64,000 nt of DNA from JANNYA01 sp031422315 (GTDB lineage Bacteria > Pseudomonadota > Gammaproteobacteria > Xanthomonadales > SZUA-5), in NCBI GenBank assembly GCA_031422315.1, contig JANOQN010000065.1:1-64000 (forward strand), given 5' to 3'. A model generated the notes under the pieces. That model was not told where the DNA came from, did no database searches, and saw only the letters and a program-made list of their open reading frames with translations. Of this stretch, positions 8,013-16,178 are shown piece after piece (the stretch's first letter is position 1; every line of letters starts with the position of its first letter). A program made the translations under genes and the position numbers.

Positions 8013-8633
8013 CTATTTTCTTGCCGGTTTGAATTCAGGGTCAAGCGCGGCTTCAACTTCAATCCACAGTTCAACCTCATCGCCAATCATTTCGCTTGCG
8101 TAGTCCATACCAAAACTCGATCGTTTAAGCGTGCCGCGCGCAGAAAACCCAATCATGGCGCGCGGCAGCATCGGGTGCATGCCTGATTTATTCAGCGTGT
8201 AATCTAGCGTGATTTTGCGTTGCGCGCCCAAAATCGTAATGAGCGCATCGAATTGGCCTTTGTTGGCCTCACTGGAACGCACCTCGGTCGATTTGAACAA
8301 GATTGACTTGAATCGTTTGACGTTGAAATAGCGTTTGCCTTGCATGGCTTTGTTCCATGCAGCATCGCCGAAATCGATTTTGCTGGCGTCGATTTCCACC
8401 TCAACCCGCGAACGCTCAGGCGCGACAGAATCCCACCAGAGCTTGCCAGTGGGCCGAAGCGCTTGCCCGATTGATCTGGAAAATCCAGCGTGCTTAACTA
8501 GAAAAACGACGCGCGTGTGCACCGGATCAATCCGATAGCGGCGCAGTTCCGCGCTGACCGGGAGTGTAACGATCGTCACCAGCAACATCAGCGCAATCAA
8601 CTGACAAATTTGGCTAAATTTTAGGGTTTTCAT
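8013..8633 (-). CDS. YceI family periplasmic protein
   Basis: A 206-residue lipocalin-fold protein of the YceI family, which binds polyisoprenoids or other amphiphiles in the periplasm. An N-terminal signal segment (SQICQLIALMLLVTIVTLPVSA, to about residue 28) precedes the conserved start YRIDPVHTRVVFLVKHAGFS. The strand VEIDASKIDFGDAAWNKAMQG, the FNVKRFKSILFKS block and the C-terminal FGMDYASEMIGDEVELWIEVEA are typical of the family. It lies just upstream of the GTPase gene and diverges from the DUF808 gene. Confidence 0.92.
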   Translation of the reverse strand: MKTLKFSQICQLIALMLLVTIVTLPVSAELRRYRIDPVHTRVVFLVKHAGFSRSIGQALRPTGKLWWDSVAPERSRVEVEIDASKIDFGDAAWNKAMQGKRYFNVKRFKSILFKSTEVRSSEANKGQFDALITILGAQRKITLDYTLNKSGMHPMLPRAMIGFSARGTLKRSSFGMDYASEMIGDEVELWIEVEAALDPEFKPARK

Positions 8634-8705
8634 GGTTTACCGGGTGCTAGAGCATGCGCATACGGTAGCATTCGCGCCTTCCCTTTGCTGATTGACACGA
8701 TAACT

Positions 8706-9629
8706 ATGGCCGGAGCTAGCCTTTTTGCATTACTAGATGACATTGCCACGCTGCTGGATGATGTCGCCATTCTTTCCAAAGTCGCTGCGAAAAAAACCGC
8801 TGGCGTGCTGGGCGATGATTTAGCACTTAACGCCAACCAAGTCGCAGGCGTTGCCGCTGAGCGCGAATTGCCGGTGGTATGGGCGGTGGCGGTAGGCTCA
8901 TTTAAGAACAAAGCCATTTTGGTGCCCACCGCACTGGCGATTAGCGCATTTTTGCCCTGGCTAGTTATTCCACTATTGATGATTGGCGGCGCCTATCTGT
9001 GCTTTGAAGGCGTAGAAAAATTAGCGCACAAATATCTACACGCGCCCGCCGAAGATGCCGCCGAACATGCCGCACAGCTCAAGGCCATTGCCGATGAAAA
9101 CGTCGATATGGTGGCATTCGAAAAAGATAAAATTAAGGGCGCAATTCGCACTGACTTTATTTTATCAGCCGAAATTTTGGTGATTACGCTGGGCACTGTC
9201 AAAACGCAGCCGTTTTTATCGCAAGTCATGGTGCTGGTGGTCATTGCGATTGTGATGACGGTAGGCGTGTATGGACTCGTGGCAGGCATAGTCAAACTTG
9301 ACGATGTCGGGCTTTGGCTGACGAAAAAACCTTCGCAAGCCATGCAAGCGTTTGGGCGCGGTCTGCTTCGGGCAGCGCCGCTATTGATGAAGTTCCTATC
9401 GATTGCCGGCACCGCCGCGATGTTCTTAGTCGGCGGCAGTATTTTGCTGCACGGTATTCCCGGCGCTGAAGTTTGGTTGCATCATATTGAAAGCTACTTC
9501 ACAGCCATTCCAGGCGGCAAACTCACCGCTGGACTGTTGGTTGAAGGCATCGTCGGCTTTATCGCCGGAGTGATCTGCTTGTTAGGCTTTTTGGGTGTGC
9601 AAAAATTACGGGGTAAGGCGGCGCATTGA
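8706..9629 (+). CDS. DUF808 family membrane protein (YedI-like)
   Basis: A 307-residue inner-membrane protein of family DUF808, function unknown. The start MAGASLFALLDDIATLLDD is the canonical N terminus, so the ATG at 8706 is preferred over the TTG at 8685. The conserved KKTAGVLGDDLALNANQV and RELPVVWAVAVGS blocks follow, then about six hydrophobic helices, including VLVVIAIVMTVGVYGLVAGIV and the final GIVGFIAGVICLLGFLGV. Length is normal. It stands alone between YceI (divergent) and a repeat-bearing gap. Confidence 0.93.
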   Translation: MAGASLFALLDDIATLLDDVAILSKVAAKKTAGVLGDDLALNANQVAGVAAERELPVVWAVAVGSFKNKAILVPTALAISAFLPWLVIPLLMIGGAYLCFEGVEKLAHKYLHAPAEDAAEHAAQLKAIADENVDMVAFEKDKIKGAIRTDFILSAEILVITLGTVKTQPFLSQVMVLVVIAIVMTVGVYGLVAGIVKLDDVGLWLTKKPSQAMQAFGRGLLRAAPLLMKFLSIAGTAAMFLVGGSILLHGIPGAEVWLHHIESYFTAIPGGKLTAGLLVEGIVGFIAGVICLLGFLGVQKLRGKAAH

Positions 9630-9683
9630 GTGCCTGGGGTTGGGCCGAAGATTGCTGCTGGGAAAAACGCAGATATCGCCCCA

Positions 9684-9830
9684 CCTCTTCATCCCCGCGA
9701 AGGCGGGGACCCAGTACAGGTGTCAGAAATTCGCTCGGCTTTTGTTAGCCTTAAAATTTGCGCAATTTGTCCAGCGAGCGCGCCGATAGATCAAGGCACC
9801 TGGGTTCCCGACTTCGCGGGAATGACGAGG
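9684..9830. repeat. Inverted pair of CCCGCGAA-type dispersed repeats
   Basis: CATCCCCGCGAAGGCGGGGA begins at 9690, and its relative TTCCCGACTTCGCGGGAAT is at 9804-9822 in the opposite direction, about 110 bp apart. Each copy can fold into a small CCCCGC/GCGGGG-type hairpin. The left copy, extended to CAGGTGTCAG at 9717-9726, recurs inverted at 61513-61560; the right copy recurs at 21287-21330. This matches the REP-like repeats common in proteobacterial intergenic DNA. Confidence 0.8.
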
Positions 9831-9849
9831 TAGCCCATCGTTCAACGCC

Positions 9850-11646
9850 CTAAAACCTCCACACATTCGGCGTGTACTTAATCGTATTCGCCTGTACTTC
9901 GGTAATTCGATTCAATGCAGCTTGCGTGCTGCCTACATTATTGCGGCTCATCCAGCCCGCTGCTGCACCGGCGGCCTGCCCTATTGCGAATTCTTCGGGT
10001 TGTAGGCGCGTCGATGTCGATGCCCAAAACGATTGCGCGATAGTTTTGCCAGCTACCAATAGGTTCTCAGTGCTTACGTTGGTCAACGCACGAAACGGAA
10101 TGTAGTACGGGTAAGGATGCACCACCGCTGGCGTGCCGGCAGCGCCGGTACAGGCGGTCGATTTAATTGGGTGAATGTCGAGCGGATAGTTCGCCAGCGC
10201 TACTTTATCGGCAAATACTTTGCCAGTTTTGCTGGCAACCGTTTCAGGCTTGAAATCGCTGGATGTCAGTTTGAAATTACCCAAACCCACACTACGGCGG
10301 GTCGAGCGTAAATACGGAAAGCGCGTCAAACCCGAAAACGTGCCGGTGATTTCCGTACCGATGGTGATGCGCGCGGCGGAGCTTGCCGGGGTGCGCGCTT
10401 TCATCCAGTAGTACCAGCCGATCGCGTGTTTTTCAGATTCCGCAAGCGCGGTTAAGTCCAAGCCACCGGCCCAGCCTTGCGTGGCTTCAGCTTGACTGGC
10501 CGCTTTGGATTTGAACAGCGTGCGGTACGGATAATCGTTGCCGGTAGTCCAATTTTGCAGGCTGATATTGTTGGCTAAATCTGCAACCTTGTATTCGGTG
10601 GTGAAATTACCGCCGCCAACAATTAGCGAGCCAGCAGGGTTATGCACCCGACGGTACGCCCAAATCTGCGACCAAGTAAAGCTTCTGCCTGCACTATTCG
10701 TATCAAATGCATAGTGATTCGGGAATGGCACGGTCCAATTCGGCGCGTTCTCAATCGCCGCACCGGAGGTGCCTTTGTACTTCATAAAAAACGGAAACAC
10801 GATCGCTTGGCCGCAGGCTTCATTGGTGCTCATGCTGGCTTCGTTATTGCCAGTTTCAGTGCCGACCAAATAGCTTGATCCGGAAGTAGCCAGCACATCG
10901 CCAAACTCACTCGCGTCGATAACCACCAGCCCGCGCATGCGCGCCGTAATCGTCAACACGGATTTGGTCCAGCGGCGTGAATTAACCGGGCTATACCAAT
11001 CGCTAACATCACTCGATAGCGTGGCATCGAAGCCATCCATGGTGGTGGCCGGGGTTGCGATGCGCTGGGTCGCGATCACGCTGGTGATTTTGCGAACCAC
11101 TGGCTGGCCGGCGGCGGACGTTACAGCAGTATTGGATTTGCGCACGACGGTGTTGTAAATCACCCGCAAATTGGGCGTGTTGGCGAGCGCCGGGGTTATG
11201 AAATCGCGCAGCAAATTTTTATCGGTGCTGGCGTTAAAACTTGAATTGAGCGGCAAGAAGCAATCATCAAAACCTGCCACCCAGCAATTGCCGTTAGTAC
11301 CACCCGCGCCGCCCAACTGACGCAGCCAATCGCGCAAAATAGGCGGCTGATTCTCATAAATCTTATCGACATCGCCCGACTTCACCAGCGCGTGCGCCGC
11401 AGTTGGTTTATCGGCGGTGTGCCACGCATGATCAATTGCTGGCGTGTTGAGCAGCTGCCCACCGGCCTGATTAAAGGGTTCAAGCAGGCAGGTAAATGCG
11501 CCATCTTTTGCACTGGTTAGCGCAGCGGACAGCGCGGCGGTGCTGCCACCGGCGATTACGACATCACACTGCACGGTTTCGGCGGTTTGCGCGTAAGCGC
11601 TTGAGCTTAAAACTGCGGCGATAAGTAAAACGGCGGGCTTTTGCAT
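9850..11646 (-). CDS. Secreted FAD-dependent oxidoreductase
   Basis: A 598-residue exported flavoprotein of the FAD_oxidored type (GMC/fumarate-reductase-like fold, sometimes annotated as xanthan lyase). The signal peptide MQKPAVLLIAAVLSSSAYAQ is followed by the dinucleotide-binding motif CDVVIAGGSTAALSAALTSA at about 27-46 and a GGQLLNTPAIDHAW block near 64. VVIDASEFGDVLATSG near 240 and the C-terminal LVAGKTIAQSFWASTSTRLQ followed by AIGQAAGAAAGW are typical of the family. The substrate is unknown. Despite being secreted it has no GFE tail. Divergent from the cytochrome-like gene. Confidence 0.85.
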   Translation of the reverse strand: MQKPAVLLIAAVLSSSAYAQTAETVQCDVVIAGGSTAALSAALTSAKDGAFTCLLEPFNQAGGQLLNTPAIDHAWHTADKPTAAHALVKSGDVDKIYENQPPILRDWLRQLGGAGGTNGNCWVAGFDDCFLPLNSSFNASTDKNLLRDFITPALANTPNLRVIYNTVVRKSNTAVTSAAGQPVVRKITSVIATQRIATPATTMDGFDATLSSDVSDWYSPVNSRRWTKSVLTITARMRGLVVIDASEFGDVLATSGSSYLVGTETGNNEASMSTNEACGQAIVFPFFMKYKGTSGAAIENAPNWTVPFPNHYAFDTNSAGRSFTWSQIWAYRRVHNPAGSLIVGGGNFTTEYKVADLANNISLQNWTTGNDYPYRTLFKSKAASQAEATQGWAGGLDLTALAESEKHAIGWYYWMKARTPASSAARITIGTEITGTFSGLTRFPYLRSTRRSVGLGNFKLTSSDFKPETVASKTGKVFADKVALANYPLDIHPIKSTACTGAAGTPAVVHPYPYYIPFRALTNVSTENLLVAGKTIAQSFWASTSTRLQPEEFAIGQAAGAAAGWMSRNNVGSTQAALNRITEVQANTIKYTPNVWRF

Positions 11647-11895
11647 ATTGATTTCACTTGCGTTGAGAGTGCGGCAAGTGTCCAGGCTTGCAAGCGCGCC
11701 GTCTTACAGAATCGGCGCGCGGCGTTTCAAAATCGGCGCAAGTAAATGCTCTAACTTAGCTTGCGGTTCAGGGCTATTTTCTGTTTTTTGTTCTAGCTTG
11801 TCAGTTGCACTCTCATTTCACCGGTGTTTGCACACACTTACAAGCTGTGCGCGGATAAACTCCTGGTCTCCAGCGTACACGGGTTAGCGAATCAA

Positions 11896-12420
11896 ATGAC
11901 CGCACATATCAACAAATGGCTCGCCATTGCGTTAGCACTTTCAATACAAACTGCCCATGCAGGCGGCGCCTTTCCAGCGCTGACTTGCGATGCGTTACCT
12001 TCTGGACCCATTACGCCGAACGTCAGTTTTGCAAGCGATATTTTTCCACTGTTGACCGATAACTGCGCAGGCGGCTGTGGCTATGCTTCGTGCATTAACT
12101 GCCACGCTGGGCCGGCAACCGCGCAAAACCGACTCATCGTTAACGGCGGCAGCGTTGATCTGACGGCATTGACGCTGCTGGATTTAAATCGCGATTGGGT
12201 TGTGCCGATTGATCCGCGCCGCTCAAGGCTGTATGCGCACATCAATTGCAGCGCTACCGGTGGTGGCGTTTGGCGTATGCCGCTGATCGGCAATGCCGTG
12301 CAGCTGGCTAGGCAAGCGCTTATTTTTGATTGGATCAATCAAGGCGCGCGCGCAGATTTTGATAGCCAGCCTATTAGCGATGTGGTGTTTCGCGATAGCT
12401 TGGAGTCAATCCGCCGATAG
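11896..12420 (+). CDS. Secreted small c-type cytochrome-like protein
   Basis: A 174-residue exported protein. The start at ATG 11896 gives MTAHINKWLAIALALSIQTAHA, a clear signal peptide; the frame is open further upstream but that adds no plausible sequence. A single heme motif CINCH is at residues 66-70, set in the cysteine-rich segment TDNCAGGCGYASCINCHAG. The C-terminal part (WRMPLIG, ALIFDWINQGA) resembles the cytochrome-c-like domain that ends with a ..DWI.QGA helix. The very end, VVFRDSLESIRR, looks like a degenerate form of the F-x-D-G-F-E tail seen elsewhere in the window. Divergent from the FAD oxidoreductase; a functional pairing is possible but unproven. Confidence 0.75.
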   Translation: MTAHINKWLAIALALSIQTAHAGGAFPALTCDALPSGPITPNVSFASDIFPLLTDNCAGGCGYASCINCHAGPATAQNRLIVNGGSVDLTALTLLDLNRDWVVPIDPRRSRLYAHINCSATGGGVWRMPLIGNAVQLARQALIFDWINQGARADFDSQPISDVVFRDSLESIRR

Positions 12421-12486
12421 CGCAATGACTTACTAGTTTGATTTGCTAAACTGATGATTCTTTCATAGCCTTTTTGGACCCAAAAC

Positions 12487-13035
12487 ATGAGCCTGCAGCA
12501 GGTTAGCACCGGGCGCGACGCGCCGAACGATATCAACGTCGTGATCGAAATTCCGCTCAACGGTGAAGCGGTCAAATATGAAGTCGACAAAGAAACCGGC
12601 GCAATTTTCGTCGATCGCGTGCTCAACACGGCCATGCGCTATCCGGTGAATTATGGCTACGTACCCAAAACCTTATGTGGCGATGGTGATCCGGTTGACG
12701 TATTAGTCGTCATGCCGATACCCTTAATTCCAGGCTCAGTGGTGCGCTGCCGCCCAATTGGCGCACTCAAAATGATCGACGACGCCGGTGAGGACGTAAA
12801 AGTGCTAGCGGTGCCGATTAATAAAGTTACTGAACTCTATGCGCAGGTTGATTCCATGCGTCAGTTACCGCCGAATTTACTGGATCAAATCCAGCACTTT
12901 TTCCAGCACTACAAAGATTTGGAGAAAGGCAAATGGGTCAAAATTGACGGCTGGGTTGGCCCGGAAGAAGCGAAAAAAGAAATTATCGAAGCTATTGAGC
13001 GCTTTAAAAATGCGCCTGATAAGCCGAATTATTGA
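12487..13035 (+). CDS. ppa: Inorganic pyrophosphatase
   Basis: A 182-residue family I soluble pyrophosphatase that hydrolyses PPi to two phosphates in the cytoplasm. The N-terminal block VVIEIPLNGEAVKYEVDKETG, the YPVNYGYVPKT motif and the signature CGDGDPVDVLVVMPIP (residues 62-77), which carries the metal-binding aspartates, are present. The KWVKIDGWVGPEEAKKEI stretch near the C terminus is also canonical. Length and start (ATG 12487) fit the family exactly. Monocistronic between the cytochrome-like gene and a convergent gene. Confidence 0.98.
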   Translation: MSLQQVSTGRDAPNDINVVIEIPLNGEAVKYEVDKETGAIFVDRVLNTAMRYPVNYGYVPKTLCGDGDPVDVLVVMPIPLIPGSVVRCRPIGALKMIDDAGEDVKVLAVPINKVTELYAQVDSMRQLPPNLLDQIQHFFQHYKDLEKGKWVKIDGWVGPEEAKKEIIEAIERFKNAPDKPNY

Positions 13036-13112
13036 GCCAATCGCTTTCTAAGCTAAGGTCTTTGCCTCGACGTCAGGAGAGACTGCACCAGTTTGTATCG
13101 CGCCAACTACCG

Positions 13113-13817
13113 CTACCGCATTGCCAAACAGCGCTCCATAAAGCGCTTTTCGGTATTCAAAACTGCGGTCAAAAACGGCTTGGCACCATCTAGCTTTACA
13201 AACGCCGCAAAACCGCGCTCTAAAAACGCTTGCAGAGCGCCCAAGCCCGCCATTTTGGCTGGCCATTTGCACATTTGCAGCAGCTTGTACATCAGCGGAA
13301 TTTTAACCACGCGGGCTAGTTCGCGGCCTAGCTTCAAAATTCGGGCTAACTGATAGCGGCGCGCACCGCTGAGCTCGGTTTTTTGATAGGCAGCGGCGTA
13401 CATTTCTTGAGTGATTACGCCAGTGCTTGGCAAGTGCGTCAGCATTTCTAAATCCAGTTCATGGCTGAGCGCGTTAAGCTCAACTGCGCGCCCAACGGTT
13501 TCCAAAACCTGGGTGGGTAGCAACTTAACCATAATCGGGTAAATGCGCTCAACATCCTGATCGCGCTTGGAAAAATCCTGATCACCGTAGAGCTCGTTCA
13601 AGAAAAAATCGCAAGCGGCATCATTTTTTGGCAGGCGCCGGAGCGCGTCATAATCTTGCACTAAGCGCTGCGCTTGAAAGCGCTGCAATTCCTTCAAACG
13701 CGGATCATGATTGCGCACATCGGATGGATCTCGCACGCGCCGATTGCGCTCAAGCTGAAATTTTAGGCTGGCAGCGCCACCCGCGCGCGTATGTAGTTTG
13801 CTGGGCAGTGTTGGCAT
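13113..13817 (-). CDS. FFLEELY-motif family protein
   Basis: A 234-residue cytoplasmic protein, helical, of unknown function. The conserved block DAACDFFLNELYGDQDFSKRD at about 66-86 is the FFLEELY motif (here FFLNELY), followed by DVERIYPIMVKLLP. The remainder is helical with several Arg/Leu-rich helices. It starts 2 bp after the stop of the secreted beta-propeller gene upstream, so the two are almost certainly co-transcribed. No catalytic motif is evident. Confidence 0.75.
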   Translation of the reverse strand: MPTLPSKLHTRAGGAASLKFQLERNRRVRDPSDVRNHDPRLKELQRFQAQRLVQDYDALRRLPKNDAACDFFLNELYGDQDFSKRDQDVERIYPIMVKLLPTQVLETVGRAVELNALSHELDLEMLTHLPSTGVITQEMYAAAYQKTELSGARRYQLARILKLGRELARVVKIPLMYKLLQMCKWPAKMAGLGALQAFLERGFAAFVKLDGAKPFLTAVLNTEKRFMERCLAMR

Positions 13818-13819
13818 GC

Positions 13820-15283
13820 TTAGTCCTTACGGGCAAATAGCCACATAGAGCCGATCAGCGTCAAAAGCCCCGCCAAAATGCTCAATGAAATGCGATTCGC
13901 AAATGGCAACTGGATGGCTGCGACCACGACGTTTTGCACGGCTGAATTATTGGTCAAATTCAAATCGTTGCTCGTGCTGATCAGTGTGGAGCTAATCACA
14001 GTGGAGCCAATTCCCGCGCCGCTTAAGGTGATCACACAGACGATGCGCGATTGCGCGGGCAGCGCGCCGATCGTCCAAACCAAGCTATTGCCTTGCAGAG
14101 CCGCGCCGCAGTTGCTGTTTTGAAATGCTAGCGGAAACGCAATGCTTGATGCCACCTGCACGCCCGCTGCCGCAAGTGCTGCGTCAGAATTCCGCACTTC
14201 CAAGCTGAGCGTTACGGTTTCGCCGATGCCAATTTGGGTGCGGCTTAGCGTTTGCGTCAATGCCAAATCCGGGCCGGCGGCCTGCACGAATTCAATGTAA
14301 CGGCCTTGCACGTCAGCCACCACGGTGCGCACCAGTGCGCCTGTGCTGCGATCTAACTCGAACACGCCTGCACCCGTGGTAGTCAACACATTGCCATTTG
14401 TCAGCTCATACACGCCGCGATAGCCGCCGGTGCTGGCGTTATCTAAGCGTGAAATTTGCTGCCCGGTTGGAGTAAATTCGAATACGCCATCGGCATTCAC
14501 GCCAAAGCCTGCAACTAAAATATTGCCGTTACGCGCCTGCGCGATTTGCTGGGCAAAGCTGCCTGCGATGGCGAAATCAGCGATAAATTGCCCAGTGGCC
14601 GAAAGCCTGACAACTTTACCGCCGTTCGAGCTTGATACTAAGTATTCGCCCGCCAACAGGGGCGGTGCATCACGCGGAATGCGAAACACATCAAACGGCG
14701 AGGTAAAACCCGCAATGGCGTTGGAGGCACTTAACGGCGTTAGCTGCGCGCCCGTAACGCTGTTAAATCGAGCGACTGCATTAATATTGCCGCCCGAACC
14801 TACTGTCACCAATAAATCGCCGTTGCTAGCGTAGCCCATACCGCGATTGTTATCTAAAATCGCAGGGTTCAAGCCGCCAACGGGTGCTAGCGCGCCGAGA
14901 TATGTACCTGAGGCCAGGCTGTATTGCTGAATCAAATCATTGACCTGATCGCTGATATAAATGCGGGTAAAATCTGGGCTGAGCAACGCGTTGATTGGGG
15001 TAGACAAGTTAACCGCATCGGGCGGTACAAAATTACTATCGACCAACGCGCCGGTGTCAGGATCAAATGCCATGACTCGGTTATTTCGTGAATCTGGAAT
15101 CAGCAATAGCCCGCGCGCGGGCAAAATTGCCAGCGCAGCTTGGCGCGCCAATGCGTCTGGCAGTGCAAGTTCAGCTCGTGCCTGAGTGCGCGCGCCGCTG
15201 AGTTCGGAGTCGGTCGCTTGCTGGGCTTGAGTCAACGTCGATAAGCAAATTGCCGTTGCTAGCAAAAATAGGGGTGTTTTCAC
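13820..15283 (-). CDS. Secreted NHL-type beta-propeller with DUF11 and C-terminal anchor
   Basis: A 487-residue exported protein. GTG start, signal peptide MKTPLFLLATAICLSTLTQA, then NHL/YVTN-like repeats (AGLLIPDSRNNRVMAFD-type units, RIYISDQVNDLIQQYS, NGNILVAGFG, NGNVLTTTGAGVFELD) forming a probable propeller to about residue 330. A DUF11-like domain follows (DLALTQTLSRTQIGIGETVT ... ISTSNDLNLTNN, about 340-450). The end, LPFANRISLSILAGLLTLI then GSMWLFARKD, is a hydrophobic helix closed by a basic residue, in the style of IPTL-CTERM/PEP-CTERM anchors, although the exact IPTL motif is absent. Unlike the other secreted proteins here it carries this anchor instead of a GFE tail. Confidence 0.75.
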   Translation of the reverse strand: MKTPLFLLATAICLSTLTQAQQATDSELSGARTQARAELALPDALARQAALAILPARGLLLIPDSRNNRVMAFDPDTGALVDSNFVPPDAVNLSTPINALLSPDFTRIYISDQVNDLIQQYSLASGTYLGALAPVGGLNPAILDNNRGMGYASNGDLLVTVGSGGNINAVARFNSVTGAQLTPLSASNAIAGFTSPFDVFRIPRDAPPLLAGEYLVSSSNGGKVVRLSATGQFIADFAIAGSFAQQIAQARNGNILVAGFGVNADGVFEFTPTGQQISRLDNASTGGYRGVYELTNGNVLTTTGAGVFELDRSTGALVRTVVADVQGRYIEFVQAAGPDLALTQTLSRTQIGIGETVTLSLEVRNSDAALAAAGVQVASSIAFPLAFQNSNCGAALQGNSLVWTIGALPAQSRIVCVITLSGAGIGSTVISSTLISTSNDLNLTNNSAVQNVVVAAIQLPFANRISLSILAGLLTLIGSMWLFARKD

Positions 15284-15407
15284 GCAGAATCCCGTTAATC
15301 AATGAGGTCGCAGTTTATCTCAAGCTGATACTTGTTCGCTTGTTCAGGCGCAAATTAGCGGCGCTCAGCCATATTGCGGGTTGAATATTTTAATTGAGGG
15401 CATCCAA

Positions 15408-15746
15408 ATGGGTATTTCGCTATCACCGGCCGCAATCGCGCGTGTGCAGCAGTTCACCGCGCAAGACGCTAATGCGCTGGGGCTGCGTTTTGGCGTCAAG
15501 AAAATGGGCTGTTCGGGCTGGGCCTATGAAGTGGATGTCGCAGTTGATGCGCGCCTGCAAGATCAAGTGTTTGACTGCGAAGGCGTGAAAGTATTCGTCG
15601 ACGAAGCTAGCCTAGCGATTGTCGATGGCACTGAAATAGACTTCCAACGCCAGGGCTTGAACTCAAATTTCGTTTTCAAAAACCCACGCATGACCGCGGC
15701 TTGCGGCTGCGGCGAGAGTTTTTCGGTGGATCGCGAGGCGATCTAG
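15408..15746 (+). CDS. iscA: Iron-sulfur cluster assembly protein IscA
   Basis: A 112-residue A-type Fe-S carrier. It shows the conserved three cysteines: one in KKMGCSGWAYEVDV near residue 38 and the pair in ACGCGESFSV near the C terminus. It hands Fe-S clusters to apo-proteins. The ATG at 15408 is preferred because GAGGG lies 8 bp upstream and the family starts with MGISLSPAAIARVQ; the TTG at 15381 would add nine unrelated residues. It is not in an isc or suf operon here, as is common for stand-alone IscA/ErpA proteins; which of the two it is cannot be decided from sequence alone. Confidence 0.93.
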   Translation: MGISLSPAAIARVQQFTAQDANALGLRFGVKKMGCSGWAYEVDVAVDARLQDQVFDCEGVKVFVDEASLAIVDGTEIDFQRQGLNSNFVFKNPRMTAACGCGESFSVDREAI

Positions 15747-16178
15747 GGGGCACTTCGTTTTCCCTGAGCTCGCGCACCAAAATAGGCTAAACAGGACCGT
15801 TCGTGGTGAGCTTGTCGTCCGTTTTGGTGAGCTTATCGAACCATGAAGCCTCAAACAATTAAGTGCGGGCGAACGGTATCAAGGGCGCACTATTTCGTCT
15901 AAATGCAAACTACTTTTTACATTTAGTCGAACTATTTGTGAGTCCAGGCTATTTTTGAGCGCGAATTATGGCGATGGGTCTTGGCCGATGCATTGCAGCT
16001 GGCAGCTAGGCCAAGCAATAAAGCCCGCAATTTAGCACCGCAAGTTTGGTGCTAAAACCGCCGCTTTCGCAATCGCTAGGCAGCAATCTTCGGGCTATAC
16101 TTCGCGCACTTTCACCAGCGCTACACAGCGGCTAACTCTGTGTGGCTTGACTCATGCAACGCAAAAAGGACTGCTCAA
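15747..16178. repeat. Gap with REP-like repeat and hairpin
   Basis: No gene is seen. Two direct copies of a CCGTTyGTGGTGAGCTTrTCG-type unit lie at 15797-15817 and 15819-15843 (the second is slightly degraded); the unit is related to the inverted pair at 29981-30088. At 15894-15931 TTCGTCTAAATG pairs with CATTTAGTCGAA around a 14-nt loop (7-bp stem, one T-T mismatch, then 4 bp), a possible terminator-like or processing hairpin. TATACT at 16096-16101 could be the -10 element for the dehydrogenase gene; no convincing -35 is visible. Confidence 0.55.
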
